A stretch of 64,000 bases of DNA from Portulaca oleracea. Its lineage: Eukaryota > Streptophyta > Magnoliopsida > Caryophyllales > Portulacaceae. The stretch lies in NCBI GenBank assembly GCA_029582165.1, contig CM055874.1, positions 30,960,883 through 31,024,882 on the forward strand. Direction: 5' to 3'. Both the position numbers and the translations under genes were made by a program. Under the pieces are notes generated by a model. The model made no database searches and had not been told where the DNA came from. It saw only the letters and a list, made by a program, of their open reading frames with translations. Positions 23,601 through 34,260 of the stretch are shown piece after piece. Position 1 is the stretch's first letter, and each line of letters starts with the position of its first letter.

Positions 23601-25559
23601 GCCTCACTTTGCCAGATTTTATGACAATTAATATCATTATTGGTGAGATAGGGCAAAAATCATTTTCCAAAGGTGGGGTGTCTAAAAGTTATTACAACAA
23701 ACCTCAGGCAGAAAAGACAAGTGAGAGGATTTGAATAGATCAAAACATTCATGAGAATCTTTGAAGACATTAGTGCATGGCTACACCTGTTCTACATATG
23801 CAACTGGAAAGAAAGGCAAAGGTCATGATGATCTCATAACAGAAAATGGAAGTTAACAAGCCTGGTGGGATTTCTAGGATAATGTTATTGCTTGAATATG
23901 AGAAAAAAATCCACATAATCACAAGAAAACTCAGCAAAACCATTGACATTTGCGCACTAAAACCCCTGACAGCCCCACCGTGGCCATGACTATCTCACTA
24001 TGTAGGAGTCAGTGTGGATTAATCTCCTATTCTGATGTTTTCTGCCTCATCATAATCCAAGCATGAACTTGTAGGAAATAGGCATGATCCAAACAGTAAG
24101 TTGAACTGATCAGCTAACCAGACGGGGAAGACCAGGTTGGCTGGCTAGAGGACATTTCCTCGGGTCAGTGGTACAGTCCTGATTTGTGTTCTGGCCCGGT
24201 CCTGAATTCCATGAATTCTGTTCACGGTAGGGTAACAAAATAATAAGGTGATAAAAGCTGATATTAAGAAAATGAATTGAAAATAAACAAATGATTTAAT
24301 TAGGAACAGTAAGCAGCCCCATGTTGACTTAATGTTGGTTGCTCTTCACTTGGTATATAGATCACATGGTCCAGATCAAACTGAGCTGCCGAATTAGGAA
24401 AGTGCGATATTCCCCTTTAGATGATCCATTGATAGTAATCCTAATTTGAAAACTAGACTAAGTTGATGTAGCTGAGAATTCTGATTCACTGGTGGCCCTG
24501 GACTTTCCACATGATTCTTTGACTTGGGCGATTCATCTGTGATCCCTTAACCCTAAATGTACATGAATTTATGACATCCATCTGTTGCCAATCTGATGTA
24601 CTAACGCTTGGCTACATGGTTTCGCAGTCTGAACACCAGGAAGAATGGGATGATAGCACGCTGACTAAAAAAGAAATTGAGGCAAGGATGCAACGGAAAT
24701 TTGATGCTATTGTTAAGAGAGAAAGAGCAATGGCCTATGCATACTCCCATCAGGTGCTTGTTATAAACTTTGAGAATGTGTTGATCCTAAACCCTCTTGG
24801 GTCATTGACATCTTTAAAGGATTGTTTTGATGAAAACAAGGCAAACAAACAAATTCTAATTGTCTATTTTCTTGTTTCTGTTAGACATGGAAAGGCACCC
24901 CTAGAACTGCTGAAGCAGCTTTGATGGGCATTCGAGCAGGGGGATTCCCCTACTGGTGGAATTGGTTAGAGCCACGACAAGCACCGCCAATGACCCCAAC
25001 AAAATCTTGTCAAAGCCCAGTTATAAAGAGCTTCCATTTGACTCCTACAAGGCCAACCATGGATTTGAAGGCGAGCCCCTTTAGACAGCTGGGCTCCATG
25101 GATACCCCAAAGTCAAATGTCACGTCGAGGGCAAAAATGGCACGGACACCTCCAGGCAGACTTCAGCACAAGTTGAGGGGCAGCGCAGCAAACTCACCCT
25201 TCAATGGATCACCAGCCTTCAGAGATGATGATAGCCTCATGAGCTGCCCGCCTTTCTCGGTCCCACGTTACATGGAGCACACACAGTCTGCTAAGGCCAA
25301 GGTCAAGGAACCGTTTCCAGACAGCCCTGCGAGCACCACTGATGGCTCTAAAAGGCGGGTTTCCTTCCCTTTGGATAACAGTAGTGTTTCTTCTTTCAAG
25401 TGGAGCAAGGCCCCCTCATTCTCCAACAAACAACAAGGCAGCCCCCACAAGAAATTCGGGAAGACCCACTCTTCGCAATCAGTAGGAAACTTGAGTGTTG
25501 ATTCAACAGCTTCTATGCCCGTCAATCTAGGAAGAAAACCATTTAACCGCTTCGCTTGA
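17647..25559 (+). CDS. IQ67-domain calmodulin-binding protein, IQD13/IQD14-like
   Basis: IQD proteins are plant scaffolds that bind calmodulin and usually associate with microtubules. Coding exons are 17647-17721, 18032-18616, 19366-19596, 24628-24753 and 24885-25559, all joined in phase 0, giving 563 residues. The start MGKKGSWFSAIKKVF is the family's conserved N-terminus, which selects ATG 17647. A Pro/Ala/Gln-rich basic linker (about 75-195) follows. The IQ67 domain (about 207-275) begins ATKIQAAYRGYV at the end of exon 2 and continues ARRSVKTLKGLVRLQG in exon 3. This split by a phase-0 intron is a hallmark of the family. Exon 5 has WWNWLE and a C-terminal DUF4005 segment (RYMEHTQSAKAKVK). 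No frame damage is seen. Intron 3 (19597-24627, 5.0 kb) is filled with repeats. Confidence 0.93.
18747..18911 (+). other. Possible retroposed 3' tail with poly(A) in IQD intron 2
   Basis: A short stretch ending in an A10 run at 18901 resembles a transcript 3' end followed by poly(A). No target duplication or parent sequence could be established, so this may be chance intronic sequence. Confidence 0.25.
20034..20222. repeat. Left arm of a 4.2 kb inverted-repeat structure in IQD intron 3
   Basis: About 190 bp pairing imperfectly with 24049-24250. Landmarks are CACCTTATTA, TACCGTGAAC, and GCATGCCTATTTCCTACA near the inner end. Confidence 0.65.
20462..20866. mobile_element. Foldback MITE in IQD intron 3
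   Basis: About 140 bp at 20462-20610 is inverted at about 20720-20866. Shared blocks include AAGGTACC, ATGTTTCTAGAAT and GTTAACAATTGTTAGG. There is no coding. Target duplication was not resolved. Confidence 0.65.
21360..21720. repeat. Dispersed repeat fragment shared with the desaturase intron
   Basis: GACACGGACACG and TTTGGATACATGTATGGTGGAC at 21395-21450 resemble 42905-42930 (TTTGGATACATGTATAGTAG). A later block (GTGTTTGAGAACGTCC) resembles 43090-43110. Family unknown. Confidence 0.4.
22000..22780 (+). mobile_element. LTR-like sequence with TATA box and 40-bp tandem duplication
   Basis: The box CCTATAAATAGGA at 22320-22332 is followed by typical LTR leader sequence, and an ATTATC microsatellite lies at 22188-22230. 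A 39-bp segment at 22697-22735 is repeated at 22737-22775 with one difference. No pol sequence adjoins, so a solo or truncated LTR is the likeliest reading. Ends were not defined. Confidence 0.4.
23050..23725. mobile_element. MULE-type MITE related to the 6212-13359 element
   Basis: The left end begins GAGTAATTTACATTTTGCCT and keeps the same order of blocks as the MULE TIR: GAGTAA, TTTACAT, ...CCTAC, ATAATAATTTTTA, a CCCATCTTT-like block, then ACCCTA. The right end (about 23635-23725) is its inverted copy. The 0.5 kb centre has no transposase. The simplest reading is a non-autonomous relative mobilised by this MULE family. A clean TSD was not found. Confidence 0.55.
24049..24250. repeat. Right arm of the inverted-repeat structure in IQD intron 3
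   Basis: Imperfect inverted copy of 20034-20222. Confidence 0.65.
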
Positions 25560-26263
25560 TTTTTCAATTTCTCTTGTAATTTCTCCTCTCTGCTTCCGCC
25601 TTGAGCTTGTTACTGTCCAAAAAGAAAACAAACAAAAATTTCAGTCCTTTGTGCTTTTGTGTGCTGGTATATTCAGTGATAAATATTGATGTATGCTAAT
25701 AAGGATTATGTAGAATGTGATGGGTTGTAATTACTTTGACTGTGAAGGATTTGGGTTATATTTTCTATTTTTGTTATGTTGCTGGATTGAATGAATTCCT
25801 TTCTTTTCTTTTGCTTCTTTTTTACCTCTTCGGGAGGTTTTCCCCGTTTTCTTTTTGGGTTGTTTCTGCTATGGCCAGCCAGTGCCTGCCGAAAACCTAT
25901 GTTTGTCAGAATTTGACCGATCATCGAACCAATCATCAAACCGGCTGGTGGGTCAATGGTTCAACTGGTCGGACCAGTTTGGTCGAATTAGACGGGTTGA
26001 ATGGGTCAAAACCGGCATGAACCGGTCACAAGTTAAATAATTTTCATATACTTCAAGAATAATTAAGCTACGAAAATAACTAAACCGACATGAACATGGT
26101 ATGAATTTGTCAAAATCGGATTGGATTGGTCAAAATCTGGATTGACCAATAAAAAACTGGATTAACCCAGTCAAAATCCGGAAAAATCCTAGTCTGACCG
26201 TGAACCACCCGGTTCAACCGGTTCACCCGGTCAAATCGGTTTTGGGGGTTTTTCCGGTTGAAC

Positions 26264-26559
26264 TAGAGTTGGGAAAAGTTGACCCGACATGATTACTGAC
26301 TCGAAACCGACACGACGTTAAGCAAGTTTGGGTATAGATTTTCAACACGTTTAATTAAATGGGTTGACACGATGAACTCGTTTAAATAATTGGGTTAGGT
26401 TTAGGTTGATATTGTCTACACGAAAATAGACACATTTAACCCGTTTAATAAATGGCTAATGGGTAGTATGTTTACTGTTTACTGTTTGTCGTTTATCGTT
26501 TAACTTTTTTTTATTTGGCATTTTGAATTTTAGGACGGAAAAGTTTTGATTTTTGCCTT

Positions 26560-26621
<62 letters not shown>

Positions 26622-26922
26622 TCAATAATATGAAATCAATCAACACCTAGCAGAAACTAATTTATTTTGGCCTTTTAAGACCATAGTTGTTAAGTAATAT
26701 ATGTGTTAAAAGGTAAACGGATTACTCGAAGTTGAACTGATTTATCCAGTTAGTTAAATGGGTTAGGTTCAGGTCAACCCATTTATTTAATAAAAGGTTC
26801 AGGTCAAGAAATTTCAACCCGTTTTTAAATGGGTAGGTTTTAGGTTGGGAGTTCTCCAACCCGTTTAACTTTGGCACGAACACGAAGGCAATACGACATG
26901 ACCTGTTACGTACCCAGCTCTA
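26264..26922. mobile_element. Nested hAT-like MITE with TAGAGYTGGG termini
   Basis: TAGAGTTGGG at the left is mirrored by CCCAGCTCTA at the right. Subterminal sequences contain GACCCGACATGA and its inverse. The interior has repeated GGGTTAGGTT and AACCCGTTT words and an ATC microsatellite. This matches a widespread plant hAT MITE style. Confidence 0.6.
26562..26622. repeat. (ATC)n microsatellite
   Basis: About 20 perfect ATC units inside the nested MITE. Confidence 0.95.
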
Positions 26923-27351
26923 TATTCAACTAGTCATCCAAGCTAAATTTGGAACCAGACCAGTATGGTTGAATCGGTTAAACAGGCTGGTCCGGTCCAG
27001 TTTTTACAACATAGCCGGATACTTGCAAAAGTTGCAAATTGTCCAAGTATATCCTTTAGTAGAACCCAAAAATCACACTAGGGCCTGGATGGCTTTTGCA
27101 ATTTGGATGGTCCTGATGATGGTAATGCTTTGGTGGTACAGCGTCATAAGTGGTCTGATTAGTTTGTTGTCAGAGTTGTCAACAAGATACTTGAAAGATT
27201 TTTTTTTTTTTTTGGTTGGGTTACAATAAAGTAGATCTGTATATGGATTAGCCTATGTCAATTAGTCAGATTAAGACTGTTTTTTCTTATGCCATTATTC
27301 TTATATTTTTTTTTCCCTCCAACCGTTAAAAATGTGATTTTCCCGGATTAG

Positions 27352-27487
27352 ACATGAAGTGGGTCATTGCTCCCACTACAAAGGCAATATCCGGTCTAGT
27401 ATAGATCATGGCATTGGCATACATCATACTACCAACTGTTGAAGCAGAGGGAACTCTAGCCATGTACTCCTCCTCCATGGTCCTGGG
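27352..27487 (-). pseudogene. Ty1/copia reverse-transcriptase C-terminal fragment
   Basis: The - strand translates to sequence containing EEYMARVPSASTVGSMMYAM then YTRPDIAFVVGAMTHFM. This is the conserved block at the end of the copia RT domain before RNase H. Only about 45 codons remain. It points the opposite way from the integrase fragment at 28727, so the two are not simply parts of one collinear copy. Confidence 0.8.
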
Positions 27488-27515
27488 TGGTGCTTAGTAC
27501 TACGTCACCTTTATT

Positions 27516-28061
27516 GAGAGTACTTGAACAAAAATGTCCCACAACTTTCCATTTTAGTAAAAAATGTCACTGATTTTTAAAAACTGTCACTATTGTCATT
27601 CAACTTTCCAAAATAGTTGAAAATGCCCTTGAAACTTGTTATAACAGGTTATGAACCGGTTAAAAGATTGCTTAGACAAAAATGTTACCCAATTTTCCAA
27701 AAAAGTAAAAAAATGTCACCCAACTTTCCCAAAAAGTAAAAAATGGCACTACCATCAATTAAAATAAAAAAAATGTCACTAGCTTTCATTTATTTAAATT
27801 AATATATAAACATATCCAAGTTTCAACTGTAGATTCATTAGAAAATAAAAATATTGTTTATAAATCATTTAATTGTAAATTTACTTTTTTATGATAAGGA
27901 TTTTGTATAGTAATGTTGAATTTTGTATATTTTCTCTGTAAGATTTTATTTTATTTTATTTCTAACTTTTTAATTAAAATATTTATAATAATATTCTCTC
28001 TATGACTTGTTCTCTGTCAGCTTTGTTTTACTATAGTATGCAACACATCACTTTAATGTTA

Positions 28062-28125
<64 letters not shown>

Positions 28126-28657
28126 GTTGAAGTGATGTGTTACAGCCTATAGTAAGACAAAAGTGACGAAGAACAAGTCATAGTGAGAATATTATTATAA
28201 ATATTTTAAAAATAAACTAAGAAATAAAATAAAATTTTATAAAGAAAACATAAAAAATTCAACTTTACTATATAAAATCCTAATCGTAAAAAAATAAATT
28301 TATAATTACATAATTTATAAACAAAATTTTATTTTCTGGCGAGTCTCCCGTTGAAACTTGAATATTTTTATATACTAATTTAAATAAATGAAAGCTAGTG
28401 ACATTTTTTCTAATTTAATTGATGATAGTGACATTTTTTACTTTTTGGGAAAGTTGAGTGATATTTTTTACTTTTTTGGAAAGTTGGGTGGCATTTTTGT
28501 CCATACTATCTTTTAACCGGTTCACAACCTGTTATAGCAGGTTTCAGCGGCATTTTTTACTATTTTGGAAAGTTGAATGGCAATAATGACAATTTTAAAA
28601 ATCAGTGGCATTTTTGAATAAAATAGAAAGTTGAGTGACATTTTTGTTCCAATACTC
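27516..28657. mobile_element. 1.14 kb near-complete hairpin element with 8-bp TSD
   Basis: The left half (27516 to about 28066) is the inverted copy of the right half (about 28126-28657) along almost its full length. A (TA)n(CA)n microsatellite sits at the apex. Both ends abut CCTTTATT (27508-27515 and 28658-28665). Termini start GAG and continue to ACAAAAATGTC. The arms repeat units of the form AAAAATGTCAC...CAACTTTCC several times. No protein is encoded. Superfamily is uncertain; the 8-bp duplication fits hAT, while the foldback shape and repeated units resemble MULE-type foldbacks. Confidence 0.75.
28067..28125. repeat. (TA)n(CA)n microsatellite at the hairpin apex
   Basis: About 44 bp of TA repeats followed by about 15 bp of CA repeats. 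Confidence 0.95.
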
Positions 28658-28726
28658 CCTTTATTAATGATCACAATCGGAAGGTATGCGTTTAGTTTCT
28701 AAAAAATAAATCTGATTGTTTGATGT

Positions 28727-29900
28727 TTTCTTGGAGTGGAAAGCACATGCTGAAACATAAATTGGGTTGAAGGTTAAGTGTTTAAGAATAGACAATAGAG
28801 GGGAATATGAAAAGGAGGAGTTCAAGAGGTACTGTGCTCAACATGACATTAGATTGTTAAAAAGTGTTCCAAGAACACTAAGGCAGAATGGAATAGTAGA
28901 GAGGAAGAAAAAGCCTCTAAATGAGAGATCCATAAGCATGAAGATTCATGTTGGGGTGCCCAAGTACTTGTTGGAAGAAGCAACAGATACAACATCATAT
29001 TTGATCAACAGAACTCCATCGATTCCTGTAGATATGAAGGTACCTGAGGAGGTATGGAGTGATAAAGAAGTTTACTATTCCTTTCTGCGTGTTTTTTGGT
29101 TGTGTTGCTTATATGATGGTTGATCCTAACAAGCGTGATAACCTAGACCCTAAGTCTAAGAACTGTTATTTTGTTGGTTATGACACTGACTCTTTTGGAT
29201 ACAGGTTGTGGGATGGTAAGAAGGTGTTGAGACACTGTGATGTTGTATGTGATGAGAATTTATAAAGACAGGTTGGCATCAAATGATTCAAGTGACAAGG
29301 AGATAATGGAAGATAAGAAAGGGTGAGCCAGAAACGGTTAAGTTTCTTGTTAGGCTTGGTGTGCCTAGAAGGGAAACAGAAGAAATAGAGGGGCCACATG
29401 CATCTCCACAGGCTACAAATCAGGCTGTGGATGAGCTTGAACCACAAGAGCCATGTGAAAGCTCTAGTGATGATTAGCATACTCTACCACCCACTTTGAG
29501 AAGATCCATAAGGGCTATCAGAGGTAATGCACCTAGCAGATACTCTCCATCTGTACATTACTTATTATTGATACATGTTGGCGAGTCAGAGTCTTATACT
29601 GATGTTGTGTAGTTTAAGGCTCAATCCAAATGGGAGTATGCAATGGATCATGAGATTGCTTCACTTGAAAAAAACAGAACCTGGAAGCTGACGAAGTTGC
29701 CAGCAGGGAAGAAAGTCTTGTTGAATAAGTGAGTCTACATGATAAAAAAGGAGCCTAATGGTGTTGAGATACAAGGCTCGGTTAGTGGTTAAAGGGTTTC
29801 ACAAAAGGAAGGTATTGATTACAATAAAATTTTCTCTCCTGTTGTGAAACTAACCACTATTAGAATTATCCTTAGTATGGTGTGACATACATCTAATGAG
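28727..29900 (+). pseudogene. Ty1/copia integrase and reverse-transcriptase remnant
   Basis: The frame from about 28767 carries the integrase core: CLRIDNRGEYEKEEFKRYC (the second catalytic Asp), IRLLKSVPRTLRQNG and IVERKKKPLNE (the Glu), then YLINRTPS. The RT start appears near 29640 (AMDHEIASLEKNRTWKL). Stops occur near 28757 (after HAET) and 29728 (after LLNK), and there are frameshifts around 29085, 29265 and 29780. The pol stretch between is shortened and noisy. It is a decayed internal segment with no LTRs recognised nearby. Confidence 0.8.
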
Positions 29901-30764
29901 GCAGGACAACATTTATGTGAGGAAAATATGTTAACACACATATTATCCATATTAAGCAATATTTATGTTTTATTTGAACTCAAACAGGTGAATTTAAGCA
30001 AAAGTACATATATTATGCATACCTTAAGGTGCTGGAGGTTGCAGAGAAAGTACTCTGAGAACTTGGTGACTCGAGCATTTTAAGCAAAAGTACAGACAAT
30101 ATGCATACCACGCTTGTAGAGAACACACCAAAGGAAATTGATGTTGAAGTCTTTTGAAGTAGTCGAGTTCTAAAAACTCTAAGTTTATAGCAAGATTTGA
30201 AGAAATAAAACATCGCAATTTCCATATTATTGAGGCAAATTGTAAAAATCGTAACTCCCTCTATGGTGACGAAAACAACTCTTAAAATAACTTGTTGGAA
30301 AGCTAAAATTATGAACTACAATTTTTAGTTGAAAGCTAAGGACAAAAATGATGGTAAATGGCTAAAAAAGTGGCTTAAACATGGCTGGTCTGCTATGAGG
30401 CAATATTTAGGGCTCAACTTTAAAAACTCATAACTCATGATCATCATATGAATGTCTAAGACCATTCTATTGGAAGCTTGAAGTGTATACTTCAATTATT
30501 ATTTTGAACATAACCTCATAAAAGCCTTAGAACAACCCCAAAAGGCGGTTTGAATATGACACGACAATTTAACGGCTCTAGTTCGGACATGGTTACGGGG
30601 GCCTGACTTTGATGGTCCATATAATTTTTCACTCCAACCTCCAATGAATGCGTAAGACCCCATTTCAGAAAGCTTGGGGAACGTACTACAACTTTCCTGT
30701 TAAGCATTGATGTTATTAAAACCTCCTTGATACCTTAAAATTTTGAAACTACTGTGTAAAAACC
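29901..30764. other. Gene-free stretch, probably old LTR or leader sequence
   Basis: A phrase near 29996 (TTTAAGCAAAAGTACA) recurs at 30080. The text from 30410-30720 has the look of LTR leader sequence of plant Ty3/gypsy elements. No frame is supported. Confidence 0.35.
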
Positions 30765-30859
30765 CGAATTTTGGTTAGAGCCATCCTTAATCCTGTCCGG
30801 AAGATCGTTAGTGTTGAGTTTAAGTTTCGAGGACGAAACTTTTTTTAAGGGGGTAAAGA
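30765..30859 (+). pseudogene. Tail of Ty3/gypsy pol and polypurine tract
   Basis: The run around 30820-30845 (GTTTCGAGGACGAAACTTTT) followed by AAGGGGGTAAAGA at 30847-30859 is the usual end of plant chromovirus-type pol plus its polypurine tract. It directly precedes the TG of the LTR. The same block lies inverted at 57887-57990. Upstream pol is missing. Confidence 0.7.
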
Positions 30860-33800
30860 TGTAAAATCCCGAAAAATTCGAAGGTGTTGACCGTTACGTC
30901 GTTAGTATTACTTTATGTCCGTTAATTATTTCGGTGTTTAAATTGTTAACACTTGAGCTCGTAGGACTGTCGATGAATTATCAAGGGTAATATAGTCTTT
31001 TCTACGTGCATGGGTATGCATGGGAATAGGGGTATTTTGGTAAATTACATGTTAATTATTGATGATTATGTGTTAATTTTTATTTAGTTAATTATGTGTT
31101 TTCTTTTTAGTATTATTATCATTATTATCAGTATAATTATTATTATTATTTTTAGAATTTAAAATCTTTTTTTAAAAGTTTTGTTAGTGGCCGGTAGAGG
31201 CCTTGTTCCCCAAGTTTTACTTTGCTAAATTTAGTAGTGTAATTACCCTATTAACTTTTAATTAACCAAACAATACAAACCCTAAGCCCTACCTCTTTCT
31301 CTCTTCGTCCCTTGCGGTAACCGCCAACCCAGCACCAATCGGCCGCCCAAATCGCCACCGGAAACCACCTGCAAACCACCGCCATCACCGGAGCGACCAC
31401 CACGGCAACCACCGCACACCACCGAGCCCATCTCCCTCTGTTTCCTCCCTCTTTCGTTCCCCTCTCTCTCTCCCTCGGTTCACCGCTGCGGTGCGACACC
31501 ACCGCCACGGAGACCATCGTAGACTGTCGTTCGCCGCCCAGACCAGTGCCGACGACATCGTCACCACCGGAGACGTCGTACGTTGACCAGATTCAATTGA
31601 AAGACGACGACGCTGTTGTTGTGTTCTCGATTCCGATCACCAACCCCACTGTGACCGTCCGACGACCACCCCGATGCACCCACCACCGACGACGTTATCG
31701 GAGTCCCGACCGCCGCCCGTTCTCCCGTTAATTCTATCCAGTTTTTGCGTAAAAAACCCAAACCCTACTCTATGTCTGTTTCATCAGTTTCATTCACTGT
31801 TATTTTGGTCTACGTTGGTCATTATTACTATCAGTATATTCATGCATGAGTTTATGAGGTAAATTATGTTTTGTTTGCTATTTCATATGGTTATTAAGCT
31901 TTAGTTTTGATGTTATGTTTGAATTCATGCGTGTTGATTTTATTAATTAAGTGTATTCATTGTTTTAATCTCATTTATTTTCATATTCTTAAGTAAATCG
32001 TTTAATTTTAGTTTTATTATATGAGTTATTAGATTTTAAATTACTATCTTTTTTTTATATAAAAAAAAACTATGTGATAATTATCTAAAGAGTGTTTAAA
32101 CACTCCTTTTACTATTTTATAAGTTTTATAACGTATTATGGGTAGTAGAGTTTCAATCGTTATATACTTTGGGATGATCGACCCGTGGTTATATTAATAC
32201 TACGTTATCGAGTTCTTTATTTATTAAAAATGTTCAAATTGTTGAGATTTTAGTAAAATAGCACCTTGCTGATTTTTTTAGTGTTTTGAAAGCTTAGGGG
32301 TCCATGTTTTGTCTCATTTATTTCGATTATTAGCGTAAATTTTAAGTTTATGTTTTGCTTGAGAATTAGTATGTTATCATCGCAATTTATGTTAGTATAT
32401 GTGTAAATCGACCTTAGTTGTGCTATGGGGGTGAAAGGGAAAGTAGTGGACCCTAGTAGACTGTTTAGAACCTCAATTTGGAGTCCCGGGATAGTATGGT
32501 TAGAATTAAGATCGAAAAACCCAAAATAAAAACCCGGTCAGTTTGGACAGACTTTATGAGTCGTACGATATCGGTCACCATTTATTGTGTAGTTAATATT
32601 TAGCCTTACCTTTTGGTCTGGAAGTATCTTAGGATGTTAGCTTTCATAGCAATTTTACGGATCAGGATTTGGAAGTGTATATTTTGAATTACGACCCAAA
32701 TACCGCACCTAGGTCAGAACTGGATAGGTTGTGTAATTGGCTGTTTTTGAGGACTTTAAGGGGTGTTTTAGGTCTCGGGATCAACATAAGAGTTTTAGTA
32801 GACATCTCGAGGTTTCCAGAAAGTCCAAAACTATACCCATAGGATGTCGGGAAGTCAAGTTATGGTTCGTTTTATTGAAGTATTGAATTCTGCCCAATTT
32901 ATTCTTTTGAATTAATGTGTTGTTATGTGTGTATTATTCAATTGATTATAATATGGGAGTGTTTGTGATATGTGATAGTTAGATGATGTGAGATATGTTT
33001 AAAATGTTAATTTATGAATGATGGGAACCTTATGGTGTTCCTAGGGGTGGGTTAGGTGAAAATTAGATTGCGTTAACTTCGTATGACACGTTGTAATTTT
33101 AGAAATTTCGTTATTTCAAGGCATGACCTAGACCGCGTCATTTTAGTGAGCTCAAGTGTGTTCTGGAGGTCAAGTGAAGTGAAGTGAAGAATTTCAGGTA
33201 ATGTCTATGTCCTAATCCCCACTGGGATGCACTTTACATGTTTTATGGTTTTGATTATATTTTGGAATTTGCATCCCGAAAGGGGATTTTATGGTGAAAA
33301 TTGGCTGTCTATTTTGGATGTGGTTTATGTTCTTTGAGTTGGAAAAATGTGGACAGTCGTTTATGTGTGATTTGGAAATGGTTTTGGAAATAGAGAGTGG
33401 ACTGATTTGGAAAGGTGTGTTATTAAACCGGACTAATAATTCAAAGGAGACGTAAATGCGGGTTCGCAACGCCCCATGACTGTGATCTGCTCTCGCAGGA
33501 GGTTGTCAAGAGATCAGGGGATGCCCTGATATTGTTGTGTGATCGGGCAATGCCCCATAGACCAGGATTTGTTCCTGCAGGGAGGTTGTCAAGAGATCAG
33601 GGATGCCTGATAAGTGCTACTTCCCCGGGGTTAGTTATATGCACGTGTGTGAAATGGATGGTCATCCGTATGTTGAGATTGTGATTGATTGAGATTGATA
33701 TTGAGATTGTGATTGAGATATAATTACTGTGAAGTCTTGGACTTCGAAGGCCAAATAAGCAAGGTCCGCCCGCTTAATAATTCTGAAAGATGGTTATGGT

Positions 33801-34260
33801 TGGTTGGGAAAGAAAGTTGGTTTCGAAAAGATTTGACTTGTTCACTTCTCCCCCAAAAATGAATTGAAATGGTTTTTAAATGGTTTTAACGGTTAGGGGT
33901 AGACATTATTGAGTCCTCCTCATGTTTTTAAATGTTTTGTTTTCAGGTGAAGAGTTCTATGCTGGGAAAGGGAACTAGAAGTGAGTACGGCGAAGTTAGT
34001 TTGAGAATAAGTTTAGTTAATGTTTTAGCTTTGAAGTTAGTAATGCTTAGTTTGTGTTGTTTTTAAAATTGAAGTTTCTTTCGTTCGTTAAATGGAAGTA
34101 ATTAATGATTAGTTATTAGTTTTCCTTTCTTGCCTTGTATTCCTTCGGGGATACGGCAGTAACGCCCAATTAAAAAGAAAAAAAAAGTCTTCCGCTGTTA
34201 ATGTTAGTCAATGTTTGACTTTGACCGTTAAGTTTAGAGTTTAATTTCCAAGGCGTTACA
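30860..34260 (+). mobile_element. 3.4 kb LTR of a Ty3/gypsy (chromovirus-type) element, copy 1
   Basis: It starts TGTAAAATCCCGAAAAATTC just after the polypurine tract and ends CCAAGGCGTTACA. The whole length aligns with 54472-57886 in the opposite orientation, including a GC-rich CCACCG-laden segment (31290-31730) and a segment with repeated CAAGAGATCAGGG (33507, 33588). It is a 3' LTR with a short pol tail on one side and no partner LTR in the same orientation. Short frames inside are not supported as genes. Confidence 0.8.

Larger units (their letters stand above)
25897..27014. mobile_element. hAT-like MITE rich in ACCGGT, with another MITE nested inside
   Basis: Termini CTATGTTTGTCAGAATTTGACC and the complement at 26993-27014 (CTATGTTGTAAAAACTGGACC) form TIRs. 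The 8-bp flanks CCGAAAAC and CCGGATAC match at six positions, consistent with an old hAT duplication. The body is full of ACCGGT/AACCGG palindromic words. The element at 26264-26922 interrupts it. Confidence 0.55.

Noticed and set aside
31251..31862. Pro/Arg-rich frames on both strands in the GC-rich part of the gypsy LTR
   Set aside because: Low-complexity CCACCG repeats open many frames; the equivalent region at 57000-57500 has different frames, so none is conserved.
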